The position numbers and the translations under genes are program-made. Under the pieces are notes generated by a model. It searched no databases and had not been told where the DNA came from. It saw only the letters and a list, made by a program, of their open reading frames with translations. Below are positions 47,701-56,200 of a stretch of DNA of 64,000 nucleotides, piece by piece (positions within the stretch are counted from its first letter, which is position 1; the number at the start of each line of letters is the position of its first letter). Source of the stretch: Branchiostoma floridae (lineage: Eukaryota > Chordata > Leptocardii > Amphioxiformes > Branchiostomatidae); contig NC_049981.1 in assembly GCF_000003815.2 (NCBI RefSeq), positions 33,233,318-33,297,317 on the forward strand, written 5' to 3'.

Positions 47701-50700
47701 GANNNNNNNNNNNNNNNNNNNNNNNNNNNNNNNNNNNNNNNNNNNNNNNNNNNNNNNNNNNNNNNNNNNNNNNNNNNNNNNNNNNNNNNNNNNNNNNNNN
47801 NNGGGAACACTGCTATATACGGGATCATGAGGCCCCGCTTATGAATATTAATTAGCCTTTGGCCTCCTCTTCGCTGATTGGCTAGGCCTTTGATTCAATT
47901 AACTCTCCGGCTGACGCGCACAGGTGTGGCTCTGTGCGGGGTCACGGAAGGTCACGTCAGGAGGCCAAAAGAAAACAAATTTCCCCTCAGAAAAGTGCCA
48001 AAATTAATCATTTTAAAGTTGTTTATGTCAAAATTTTTACTTGAATCTTGTTACCAAGTATCTAATGCCTATCTATACCAAATTTCAGGTCATTTAATTG
48101 TAATACCAGGGTACAGGAGCCAAAAGTGTCCTTTTTTGGTCAAAAATTGGCCAAAAATCGCAAAAATAAGCATTTTGTTGCACTGTACACCAAAGTGTTA
48201 TTGAATTTATATGAAGGGATTATCAAGGCACAGCTGTGTCAAATTTCAGCTCATTCGGTTGCAATACCAAGGTAGAGGAGCCAAAAGTGTCCTTTTTTGG
48301 TCAAAAATTGGAAAAAAAAATCGCAAAAATAAGCACTTTGTTGTACTGTACACCAAAAGTGTTATTGAATTTATATGGGGGCATTATCAAGGCACATCTC
48401 TGTCAAATTTCAGCTCATTTGGTTGTAATACCAGGGTACAGGGGCCAAAAGTGTCCTTTTTTGGTCAAAAATTGGTCAAAAAATCGCAAAAATAAGCATT
48501 TTGTTGTACTGTACACCAAAAGTGTTATCGAATTTATATGAGGGCATTATCAAGGCACATCTCTGTCAAATTTCAGCTCATTTGGTTGTAATACCAGGGT
48601 ACAGGGGCCAAAATATACAGTTTTGGTCTAAAATTGACCAAAAAATCTCAATAAAATCATTTTAGAGGCAGATATGAAAAAACTGAGAAAAAACATCAAG
48701 GTATTGGCCCATTCTACCCCTGTGCCAAATTTCAGGTCATTCGGTCCAGGAACGGCGGAGATGAATCACTTTAAAGATTTGACAGGAGAAAGAAAGAAAG
48801 AAACATTACGAATACAATATATTTCACCATACTATGTATGGCTGAAATATAAATACAATATATTTCACCATACCTATGGTATGGCTGAAATATAACAATA
48901 GATGCTGCTAGTGATGATGATATCAATACAAATGATGAATGAAAATAATGGTACGAAACTAAAGAAAACAATAATAATAATAACAAAATAAATACTATCA
49001 AGTTGTCAGTTTCATTGAGTGGTCAGAGGTCAGGCTAGCCAAGCCCTGCATTTGGTTCTGAAGGTAGATTTTGACGTGCAGGTCTTTACAAATGGTAGAA
49101 GACTGTTCCATGCAGTAATACCTCTATAAGAAAACTTACGCTTCCCACATTCCAAACGTACAAGGGGTAGTTTCAGGGATAGGTTCTGACTGTGTCGGGT
49201 GGGGTAGCTGTGAGAGTCAGAAGTCCTTTGAAAACTATTGATGTAATCAGGAAGTTCATTGTTAACTGCCTTGTACATTGATTGTAGCAGGTGCAAGTTT
49301 CTCCTGGATGTTAAGGGTTTCCAGCCCAAGGCAGATAGCTCATCAACGCCAACATGATGGGTGCATTTCAAACCAAGAATAAGCCTAGCTGCCCGGTTCT
49401 GGAGTTTTTGTAGTCTATCGGATAGACATTTACCACAATTACCCCAAATCACATCGCAATAGTCCATTTTAGGCAAAACCATGGAGTTGAATAACATAAC
49501 AAGAGTGCGCTGTGGTAGACAAGTAATTAGGCGCCGTAAGACTCCCAGTCTTGACGATACTGCATTACATAACTTGTCAATATGGACTTCCCATGTTAAG
49601 CAAGGATCAAGCCAAACGCCCAGATACTTAAAGCTAGTGACAACTTCCAAACTGGTGCCAGAAAGAGTGGTTGACAGTTGCTGTCGACATTACGATAGTG
49701 TTATGTGTACACTACTTCTTAGTATTTGAGACAGTATGCAGTAGCCTTCGGGCATGATTTTGCAAATAAAACACGTATCAGCAATACATGTGGTGTAATT
49801 AATGTAAGTGAGTGGATCAGGGTGTGGTAACGCACTTGCCGTATCAGATGCATGTAGGAATTAAACGTATATGTCTACAATATATGTATGATTGAATACA
49901 TTTTGCACCAACCCCAGTGTTTTGAATGAGCAAAATTACACATGTGTTTATCTCCTCAGGTCCCTCCGCCTGCCAGGTGAAGGGAAGTACCTGTGCAGAC
50001 GGACCGACCTGGGCGTGGTGACGCCCTACCCGCTGCACGTGACCTACAGGAGTGCGAACTGGTCCGACAACTGGCAGCAGGACCAGGGATGGATGCCGGT
50101 GGGTCCGCTCTTCTCCATCCAGTGTGAGGACGTGGAGGGGCCGGTGGACATCCTACTGCCGCACGTGCTGTGCCTGAATCAAAATACAGGTATACATTCA
50201 GCAGCTCTTGCTATTTTTATAGATGTTCCTACACGTTTAAAGATTTCTACTGACATTCCAGTTTTATTTATTTTGATCACCATTCCGGTAGTAAAGAGTG
50301 TTTTTAAAAATGTAAAGAACATAATATCACAATGTTTTTGTTTTGTTTTTGCAGTGCCAAATCCAGATGCCATGGGGATCGTACACGTTACGGGAGAGAC
50401 GGAAGAACTCCTGACGGTGTCTGAAATCAGCCCCACCCACCTCACCACCAGGTTCCGGAAGGGAAGCAAGTTCGGGCCTGTGGTGAGGACCGTCCTGGGG
50501 ATGTCCCTGCGCAGGAACGGCCTGTGTGTGGTGTTCGCGCCTGCAAACTTTACTTCCGTCTTCCAGCTCCACGTCTACATCATCTCCAACGTTGTGCTGA
50601 TGGTAGAGGTAAGGTGCATTTTTAAACGTACTGCTATGCTTCAGAGTAGATCAGAAATGAGAACAGAGAGTTTGTAACAATATTATTACAAACTTGTCAT

Positions 50701-53700
50701 CATCGATACCACCTTGTCAAAGCGTCTACAATGCATGACGAACAAGGGGTCTCGAGTTATACTGTTTACGAGAAAGCGGACGCACGCGTTCGGCCCGATA
50801 CCGTCCTGACGGAAAAAGGCTACGCCAACCATTTTCGAACACGACCTTACTTTCCGCAAGCGCTACTCAAATACCAAATATCATTGAAATCCATACACAA
50901 CATGAGGCCTTAACCGAAAATATAACCTTCTCGGCGAAGGTAAAAATATGACGGCAACATCACAGGAAATTCCTTCAGTCATGAAAGACACATCAGCATA
51001 TTTCAAACTATTGTTGCTTTCTACACACACCGTTCGATCTGGTCTGAAGAGCAATGGAGAAGTAGTTATGCTGAGGTAACCATGTCAACTAAACTGTAAG
51101 CAAATACAAACTTAGCTATACTAGATAAATAACATGATCTTATCATCCCTTCTGTGTTTATTGCATGGATAAAGTACCTCCAGACGTTAGAAGGGAAGGT
51201 GGGCTACTCCAGCTGGGACCCTGAACAGTGTGTGCTGAAGCTGGGGGAGGAGTACCAACTGGAGGTCACAGCCAAAAATGGAGCAGACGTCGACGTGCAG
51301 ACACGGCCTGAGGAGGTCCGTATTGAATTGCTTTTGAACTTTGACATCAGGTAGCAATGTTTAGAAACCTAACGTCTTGGGATAATGGAACTAATGTGCA
51401 GATATGCTTCTGGGGAACTAAGAAAGGTCAGGTCTCAATATTTGCATCTTTGCGATACATCATCATCGCAGGGCCTCGAGTTCGACGACACGTTCGATAC
51501 GGGTCAGTACTACAAGAAGTTCCGTGTGGAGGTGGACGCCCGGAAGTACAGCAGAGCGCAGAGGTCCAGGCTTCGGTTCGACATGCACCTCAAGAACGCT
51601 GATCAGACTGTCTGCAGATTCATCCCGACAAAAGGTATTTAGAAATCATGTGTGACATTTGCTAGTTAAGGACACGACTATTTTGGAGTATCTCTGACCA
51701 AAGACTTAGATATTGCAAGTCTGCCAGAAACACTGAGGACTAACACCATTCATTCAAAAGATTTCTTCGAAGACTGTAATTTGCCTCAGTAATGCGATAG
51801 GCATTTCAAGACATCTTCAGTATCTTTTTGTGTGCTATTTTTTCATCCCAACGTTCCTCTTTCATTGAATTGATAACGGATACATACTCAGCATCCAATG
51901 GATCAGTCATATAACCAACCGTGTCCACACCACAGGTGCCCAAACTTTGGAAGGCCCAGCCGCTGCAGATGACAGCGACAGCGGTGTATCGGAGCCAGAC
52001 GGTGCTGATGCAGACACACGGACGTCTCTGGCGGACTCAGGTAATAAGCACCTATTATAGACATTCAGGGCAGTACTTTCTGTACCATTGAATTCACTGA
52101 CAAGAGATGCTTTCCGCCTCTTGATTCTGAAACGATACTTGGAAGGAATGCAGGTGAAGTTGTGAGCATTGATTCACGTTGACAAATGTATCTGTTTCCA
52201 TTAGCCAAGCGTGCATCACGTGACGTCCAGAGAGGTGTAGAATTACCAGTCACCATAGAGACACTTGGACCCACAGCAGGTAAGGCTTCAGAGGCTGATT
52301 CAATCAGGATATATCAAAATCATTTCTTTTTTAGTCGAAATACATAGAAACTCATTTCATTTCATTACCTGTATAACTTTTAAGGAAAGTGACAAAGAAT
52401 TTTTTTTGCAATTTTTCATGAACTCAGGATTTCAGTAATAAAAGTATCTAAGAACACGATTTAGATATCCTTTCTGTTGCCAAATATTTTCCAGCGGGAA
52501 GATCAGTTCTGTTGGTCAGCACAGAGTATGGCACATCAAAGGGCGGAGTCTCCACCATAAACCGCCAGGTGGCGCACAAGCTCTCCATCGCTGGCGCCAA
52601 GGTCTACGCTACCGTTTTGGAGACTACTGAACAAGACGAGAGGGATGCAGAACGAGACGGAGTGAAACTCCTCAAACCTCGTCTTGATCCCGACAGCAGC
52701 GCGAAGCCGTCCTTAGAGTGGCTGACTGTGTATCACAGCGTTCACTTTCCACACATCCCATCAGATGTCTGCTGCATTGTGGGCAATGTTGACGTCACAA
52801 GCAGGGCAGCGAGGAAGATCAGAGAGGAGCGATTTCCACACGCCAAGCTCGCCATGTTCGGCCACGTGGCGCCAGAGGAGACAGAGCACTACAAGAGTGA
52901 CGAGAAGGCCCTGGGTGTGGGGAGGAAGGAAGCCAGCATCCAGGACGATATTGACAAGGCTGATGTCGTCTTCTCGGTAGGACCGCGCATTCACCGCCAT
53001 TACGACAGGTTCCTCCGTCAGCGTCACGTGACTCACCACATCTTCCTTCCTGAACCTTCAAAGGTGTTCAGTGATGCAAACGTGACCTTTGGTGACGAAG
53101 GTGAAGTCGAAAAACCAAAGAGAGTGGTTCTGTCCATCGGCAGGGTGCGGAATGTGGAAATGCTGAAAGGTCACGATCTGGCCGCAGGATCCATAGACAA
53201 GGCGGCACAGCGGCTTGATAATCAGTACAAACTGAGGCTGAGAGTCCGCGGCATCGATGAGAACGACTTCAAGGACAGCAAGAGAATCCTGGAGGAGAAG
53301 CTGAGATCTGGCCGGGTCAAACCCACCCTGCTTCCGTACGGCACTCAAGAGGAGATCCGCCGAGACATGGAGGCCTGTCACCTGGTCCTGATGCCGTCCC
53401 GGGCCGAACCGTTCGGACTGGTCGGCCTGGAGGCCATCGCGGCAGGAGTTCCCGTTCTCATCTCAGAGCAGTCAGGACTCGCGGAACTGGTGGCACAACT
53501 GGCGAAGAAGTACCAGCCCAACTTCCGGCACTGTATCGTCAAGATGAAAGGAGACACCGCGACCGACGCTGATGCAGAGAAGTGGGCAGATTCTATCGAG
53601 GACGTCATCACAAACGCCAAGTCTGTGTTCGCGGAAGCCCGCGCCTTTAGGGAGAAACTACTGGCCTCCAAGTACTGGGAAGAGTCCCACCAGAAGTTCC

Positions 53701-54230
53701 TACAAGCCTGCGGCATCACTGGTAAGAAAACATGGCTTCATCAGAGACCGATACTTTGGATGTATGGATGACCATCTAATGTTTCAATTGACAGTAGAAT
53801 ATTTTTTACAATCAATGTTTCAATTGACAGTAGAATATAATTTATTGTTTTATTTAATCGGATGATAGTAATGATTTTGCCTATTGCATATTGACTATAT
53901 CCAACGATCAATTACCTAGGTATCTAGGAATTTAAACTGATATTCCCCACTAAGTTTGCTGTTGTTGAGAAGCTTTCATACCGCATCTGCCATATTATTT
54001 CAACTCTAAAGGGTCAAAGAAATATGGGGAAAGCTTCTCACCAACAGCAAACTAGTCGTATCAAGTTAAGTTCTTAGATTCCTATAGATTTTCCATGGCG
54101 GTTTAATCTACACCAACGTCTTTTACTCGATCTATTGCTTTCCGTACTAATTTTGCTCATAATCTGAACACCCCACACAGACGGCGGCAGTGCCAAAGCG
54201 GAGGGCGGAGGTGCTGAGGACTCGGACTGA
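32772..54230 (+). CDS. Gene C: complete TIR-CARD-Roc/COR-Death-FIIND-GT4 protein, ~1,730 aa
   Basis: Fifteen exons were assigned by hand from splice sites and homology to the other copies: 32772-32781, 33750-34229, 34842-34978, 38683-38923, 40429-42195, 42534-42793, 43115-43176, 49960-50189, 50355-50608, 51184-51315, 51472-51634, 51936-52040, 52205-52279, 52495-53721 and 54181-54230. They sum to 5,193 nt and all phases agree, giving about 1,730 residues. No signal peptide or membrane segment is seen, so the protein is probably cytosolic. Order: TIR, CARD, Roc GTPase, COR, death domain, ZU5-UPA, linker, GT4 glycosyltransferase, acidic tail. DAPK1 (Roc-COR-death) and PIDD1 (ZU5-UPA-death) are partial relatives, but I know of no gene with this whole order. 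Role as an NLR-like sensor is inferred. Gene symbol unknown. Confidence 0.85.
32955..33432 (-). mobile_element. tRNA-derived SINE-like insertion in gene C intron 1
   Basis: On the minus strand the right end reads gggaccgtgtagtttgcctc, then gcgggttctaatccg, like tRNA A and B boxes with GGTTCTAATCC for GGTTCGANTCC. The body contains gtgcctttcccaagggca. C and D flanks match on both sides, and D lacks the insertion. Confidence 0.55.
33750..34229 (+). CDS. Gene C exon 2: TIR-like domain
   Basis: Encodes residues ~4-163. The first strand reads IVLLHAAEDGEFVRRL, like TIR box 1 (a strand, then acidic residues and a helix). A hydrophobic strand LVVPVISRHLL is followed by GLETAVRNNKPRYVIWL. In TIR NADases such as SARM1 the catalytic Glu sits in the helix before the last buried strand; Glu89 of GLETAV falls at that place. 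TIR domains either assemble signalling complexes or cleave NAD+. Which applies here cannot be told from sequence. The domain is somewhat divergent, and a SEFIR-like fold is an alternative. Confidence 0.72.
34842..34978 (+). CDS. Gene C exon 3: N-terminal half of a CARD
   Basis: 137 nt between a tcca-cag acceptor and a GTAAGG donor, ending in phase 0. The key stretch is LPAVLTRLEQENQLSPAEVR, matching CARD helices 2-3 (a helix, a Leu-rich turn, then 'L-S/T-P-E-E'). On its own it would be an incomplete fold. With exon 4 it makes a full six-helix CARD. Near-identical exons occur in A and D, and it is missing from B. Confidence 0.75.
35836..36618. mobile_element. Insertion in gene C CARD intron with TACCTTGCCGGG ends
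   Basis: TACCTTGCCGGG at 35859 faces CCCGGCAAGGTA at 36607-36618, with an extra palindromic copy at 36589. A and D are continuous here (gaacgaaa(t/a)aatgaaagttgc), so this ~0.78 kb is inserted. No coding capacity seen. Confidence 0.55.
36860..38100. repeat. Interspersed repeat, 'ataactcaagaa' family
   Basis: Several stretches of the form 'gataactcaagaacgg..tggattgg' or 'cataactcaagaaggg..ac(a/g)gatt', each followed by a '(t/a)gcaaat(a/g)ag' and 'cataattaatg' segment. Related pieces lie at 29200-29900. Confidence 0.5.
38683..38923 (+). CDS. Gene C exon 4: C-terminal half of the CARD plus Gln-rich tail
   Basis: Residues 210-289. GERLVDMLWDRR, then YDWLVRVLREEGQDFL, matches CARD helices 4-6 (the usual end is 'AL.ETGQ.HLAELL'). 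It is followed by a charged stretch and a Gln-rich tail (GEQQAAQPGQQTAQ). CARDs act in homotypic recruitment of other CARD proteins such as caspases or adaptors. The exon starts in phase 0 after DIQ of exon 3 and ends in phase 1 into the Roc exon. Confidence 0.78.
38944..39970. mobile_element. ~1 kb insertion in gene C intron 4
   Basis: A, B and D read aggatct(t/c)atgttttttttctag or close to it without interruption. C has ~1 kb between aggatctta and ttattttctag. The left end, TTAACCCTTGTCCTGCGGGC, recalls piggyBac ends, and the right end has acagggagggtatatgggta. Two copies of CCGGTTATATAACCGG are at 38962 and 39005. No transposase. Confidence 0.5.
40429..42195 (+). CDS. Gene C exon 5: Roc GTPase and COR domain
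   Basis: One 1,767-nt exon, residues 291-878. The P-loop is G319-LTEAG-K325-T326, switch II is D367-FGG-H, the G4 box is T427-KVD and the G5-like box is SSK (522-524). These are the Ras-of-complex signatures. Between G4 and G5 there are about 90 residues with a helical, charged character (AESKIQTKLNEEI), longer than in most small GTPases. The rest fits a COR dimerisation domain. Roc-COR proteins (LRRK, DAPK1, MFHAS1) work as nucleotide-switched dimers. C has Leu320 where A, B and D have Gln in the P-loop; this position is variable in GxxxxGK[ST], so binding is probably kept. Confidence 0.9.
42534..42793 (+). CDS. Gene C exon 6: death domain
   Basis: Residues 879-965. NRLYQVSRAVGEK, then LWTRLGQELGLN, then AFQMLKKWRT, and a last helix LHYLPQLEETLQNMGKPDLA follow the death-domain pattern: buried Trp in helix 2, 'A..ML..W' in helix 5, and a final helix of the L..L...L type. 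It is a self-assembly module for signalling to other death-fold proteins. The exon starts in phase 1 after the COR exon and ends in phase 0 at a GTGCGT donor. Confidence 0.85.
43115..43176 (+). CDS. Gene C exon 7: first strand of the ZU5 (FIIND) region
   Basis: A 62-nt exon, too short to be found as an ORF, with acceptor ctatccag and donor GTGAGT. It encodes EYRDALPLQEVSPEMTGDTQ plus two bases of a Trp codon. The 'E-V-S-P-E-M' segment resembles the strand that opens ZU5/FIIND domains. It is conserved at 1512-1573 in A and 21517-21578 in B, with identical length and phase. Confidence 0.75.
43663..43686. repeat. (ATTT)n microsatellite
   Basis: About six ATTT units, followed by a block ending gtgttacataaaaag that resembles a retroelement tail. 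Confidence 0.7.
44030..44660. repeat. Degenerate tandem repeats, ~60-125 bp
   Basis: Recurring 'gcaagaatggactcttccag', 'ccccatgtgaaattgcaaa' and 'agaccagtccaaaaatac(t/a)tcca(c/t)t'. A related piece recurs at ~45460-45560. No coding signal. Confidence 0.6.
44880..45470. repeat. ~160-bp tandem repeats, block 1
   Basis: Repeats of 'accaaatttcaggtcatttg' and 'gccaaaa' plus 'aattaagcattttg' at about 44940, 45105 and 45259. Ends in tttgacaggagaaagaa, as does block 2. Confidence 0.65.
45600..47702. other. Intron of gene C, no gene recognised
   Basis: Includes a fragment of the TACAGTCAAACC MITE family near 46150 and a GC-rich, C/G-run stretch at 46985-47110. Two stretches at ~46660-46930 and ~47450-47700 are similar to each other (caac(a/-)a(a/c)agtcgcacgg). 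Confidence 0.5.
47703..47802. other. 100-N assembly gap in gene C intron
   Basis: Conventional length. Repeats on both sides explain why assembly failed here. Confidence 0.95.
48000..48800. repeat. ~163-bp tandem repeats, block 2
   Basis: Units starting 'atttcag(g/c)tcat' at about 48083, 48245, 48410 and 48573, with 'ccttttttggtcaaaaattg' and 'tgtacaccaaa(a)gtgttat' inside. Same family as block 1. A 46-bp direct repeat (acaatatatttcaccatac) follows at 48815-48890. Confidence 0.75.
49030..49650 (-). mobile_element. C-terminal reverse transcriptase fragment in gene C intron
   Basis: Starts in the thumb region, FKYLGVWLDPCLTWEVHIDK, and ends in FSYRGITAWNSLL and FRTKCRAWL. These are conserved in Jockey-type LINE ends. 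Frame open for ~206 codons, catalytic palm absent, antisense to gene C. Confidence 0.8.
49960..50189 (+). CDS. Gene C exon 8: ZU5 half of the FIIND-like module
   Basis: Residues 986-1063. LRLPGEGKYLCRRTDLGV, PYPLHVTY, GPLFSIQCEDVEGPVDILLP and HVL match ZU5/FIIND of PIDD1, NLRP1 and CARD8, which share 'aGrYlC..TgLg', 'GPLF.I' and 'LPHF..L'. The exon follows a 6.8 kb repeat-filled intron, against 0.8 kb in B. It ends in phase 1 before UPA. Confidence 0.82.
50355..50608 (+). CDS. Gene C exon 9: UPA part 1
   Basis: Residues 1063-1147. Aligned by eye with FIIND proteins, MGIVHVTGETEELL sits near the catalytic His region, GSKFGPVV at the autocleavage region and FQLHVYIISN at the conserved 'FHLYLIP' strand. 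Vertebrate FIINDs cut between Phe and Ser. Here the equivalent pair is Phe1102-Gly1103, so the nucleophile looks absent. Only about half of the residues match the B copy. Confidence 0.75.
51184..51315 (+). CDS. Gene C exon 10: UPA part 2
   Basis: 44 codons in phase 0 between acceptor cctccag and donor GTCCGT. It contains WDPEQCVLKLGEEYQLEVT, which fits the UPA strand pair ending in 'G..Y.v'. Clearly diverged from the B exon at 19067-19204 in sequence and by two codons in length. Confidence 0.7.
51472..51634 (+). CDS. Gene C exon 11: UPA part 3
   Basis: Acceptor catcgcag and donor GTATTT. It encodes GLEFDDTFDTGQYYKKFRVE followed by a basic strand and CRFIPTKG. The 'YYKKFRVEVDA' strand is the best-conserved part against B. 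It closes the UPA fold before the linker. Confidence 0.7.
51936..52040 (+). CDS. Gene C exon 12: acidic Ser/Asp linker
   Basis: 35 residues, low complexity, with DDSDSGVSEPDGADAD. The DSDSG stretch could suit casein-kinase-2-type phosphorylation (inference). The counterpart in B (18173-18274) is also Ser/Asp/Glu-rich but differs in most positions. Confidence 0.65.
52205..52279 (+). CDS. Gene C exon 13: second linker exon
   Basis: 25 residues (AKRASRDVQRGVELPVTIET and onward) between acceptor ccattag and donor GTAAGG. It joins the acidic linker to the glycosyltransferase with correct phase. No domain is recognised. Confidence 0.6.
52495..53721 (+). CDS. Gene C exon 14: GT-B glycosyltransferase (GT4-like) domain
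   Basis: A single exon of 409 codons (~1307-1714), a full-length GT-B enzyme. The N-terminal lobe opens VLLVSTEYGTSKGGVSTIN, the Gly-rich loop of GT4 enzymes. The C-terminal lobe has VVLSIGRVRNVEMLKGHDLA (sugar-nucleotide-binding start), then MPSRAEPFGLVGLEAIAAG with the E-x7-E pair Glu1610/Glu1618, then GVPVLISEQSGLAEL. These are the retaining GT4 hallmarks and look intact. Donor and acceptor cannot be deduced. Fused behind death-fold domains, it may be an effector that modifies host or microbial targets, or a sugar-nucleotide sensor. Both are inference. Confidence 0.88.
54181..54230 (+). CDS. Gene C exon 15: acidic C-terminal tail and stop
   Basis: DGGSAKAEGGGAEDSD then TGA, after acceptor cccacacag. 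The same tail, three residues longer, ends B at 15493. The stop fixes the 3' end of the coding region. Confidence 0.75.
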
Positions 54231-54254
54231 AGATCTGGCGTCACCGGAGATCAC

Positions 54255-54370
54255 TGACGTCATGTAATTGTAAATACTGACGTCATGTAACTGTAAATAC
54301 TGACGTCATGTAATAGTAAATACTGACGTTATGTAATTGTAAATACTGACGCCATGTAATTGTAAATACT
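54255..54370. repeat. 23-bp tandem repeats with CRE-like octamers, 3' of gene C
   Basis: Exact TGACGTCA at 54255, 54278 and 54301, then TGACGTTA at 54324 and TGACGCCA at 54347, all spaced 23 bp. Confidence 0.78.
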
Positions 54371-54540
54371 AATGCAATGTAATGCAGTTGGCTCCCATCT
54401 CCGACACTATGCTGGCGCTCTACGCGTAGACTTTCAGAACAATGGTGAGAGTTTATGACCAGAATCAGCAGCAGTAATGACGCTGCTGTTTAATTCTACA
54501 GGTTTATTTGAAACAATGGACAATGCAGTTATAAAGGACG

Positions 54541-54965
54541 TACAGTCAAACCTGTATTAGCGGCCACCTTTGTATAGCAGTTACCTGGCCATAGTGGCCA
54601 CTTTTTGTCGGTCCTTTGGATTGGTAATGATTAAGAAATAGGCTTAGCGGCCACCTGTCCAACGCGGCCACAGCCACACGATTTCCGGTCCCGTTGATAC
54701 AGAAACACTGCCTATTGCAACCATGACAGTGTCATTTTGGCGGTTGCAGTAGGTCTGCAAGCCTTGAGCGCTAAAGTGCAAGTCTTTGTCGGTGAATTTA
54801 CCGATCGAGACAATGTTACTTGGTGAGAAAGATTAGTGGGAACTGAAATCATGTGTAGCTTGCACATGGTCAATTGATCAACATTTTCTCTATAGTGGCC
54901 GCCTGTCTATAATGGCCACATTTCTCCAGTCCCTTGGGTGGCCGCTATAGACAGGTTTGACTGTA
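54541..54965. mobile_element. MITE with TACAGTCAAACCTGT ends, right arm
   Basis: Mirror partner of 14644-15066, inserted at the same place relative to the preceding gene. Related ends occur at ~38340-38442 and ~46150. Confidence 0.7.
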
Positions 54966-55598
54966 CTGCAGTTATAATGGACACAAGGAATTAACATGTT
55001 GTTGTGGGCATCTAATCTGTATGATGATTATGCGTGTTTGTTTTCACAATGATATTTGCATGTTGCGGAAGAAAGTTTTTGATAAGGAACAAATGTTTTG
55101 TCACCAAGAGTCTTTTTACCTTTCATTTGCTGATCATAGAAATACTTAAACAACTTGGCAACTTATGTAAAAATGATAAGGAAACCATTTTTGTAAGTCA
55201 TGTATGAATTTTGTACTGTAATCCATTAACATGTAGGGTCATAACACTACCAACATTCCCACAGGTGTTTCGATAACAGCCTATAGATATACCACACGCT
55301 AATACATCGGTTATAAATGACAACCAATGACCTGCAAAGCTGTTTAATACAGCGCAAAGAATTGTCATGCGAGTTGTGGATCTGAGTAAAGCGAAAGCCT
55401 AAGCTCTCTAAAAGCTTGATCAAAAGTTTATGTCAATATGTCACATTAAACTCCAATTTGTGTGTGATCGCCGTTTTTGTGTATTCTCTGCCTTTGCTCG
55501 GACAAGTGAGAGAACAGGACTCCATTGGAACTGAATAAAACGGTGTGTGGCAATTCATTGCAGCTGGAAATGTTTGAAAGTTGGCAAAGAGTCTTTGC

Positions 55599-55784
55599 AT
55601 AAAATATAACCTAACTTGCCTTCTTCTTCTGCTCGTGTCATCACTACACTCTTCCGCTCCAGAACTCCACACGCCCTTCCTATCTAATGCCTGACAATTG
55701 TTGAAACTTCTCAATTTATTGACGAAAGACATTCCTCGGTGTTATTTGTGCTCAGGATTGAAGACCGTCAATGATAAAAAATAA
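55599..55784 (+). pseudogene. Broken counterpart of the 61-aa peptide frame
   Basis: Nearly the same sequence as 13831-14016 reversed. The start codon is ATA, and the codon after AATGCC is TGA instead of GAA. The hydrophobic leader is otherwise unchanged. Confidence 0.4.
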
Positions 55785-56200
55785 ACAGATAAAATTTTCA
55801 ACGGCCGTTGAAATTTTGATCCTTGTAACCATATACCTTTGTGTTGGAAGAAAGTTCATCACGATTGTACTATGATTACTAACGTTACCAACACACACAT
55901 ATGCCTCCATGATGATTTGTAACGAAAACTCAACGGTTACGCCAGACAGACTAAACAACCTGCCGCTAAAAACGTGAATCTATGGATTCCCCAAACCCAG
56001 TCAGTAACCATTACACTTATTTTTAGATACCAGACTGGGTTTATGTCAGCTGTATCACTGTATTGTTCATAGCGACACAGAATGGGCATTTGCCGTTGCC
56101 ATGGCTACCGGAGACACTGAGAGAATCCTGGACAGCCATGTTTGTTTTCAGTGATAAGAGAGATCACACAAAACACCAATATTGCTGAAAACTTGGTTCA

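Noticed and set aside
44030-48800. Regular repeats considered as a CRISPR array
   Set aside because: Units are 60-165 bp, diverged, with no constant short repeat and variable spacers, and the context is a eukaryotic intron.
50327-50572. 81-aa minus-strand frame
   Set aside because: Antisense of the UPA exon plus intron bases.
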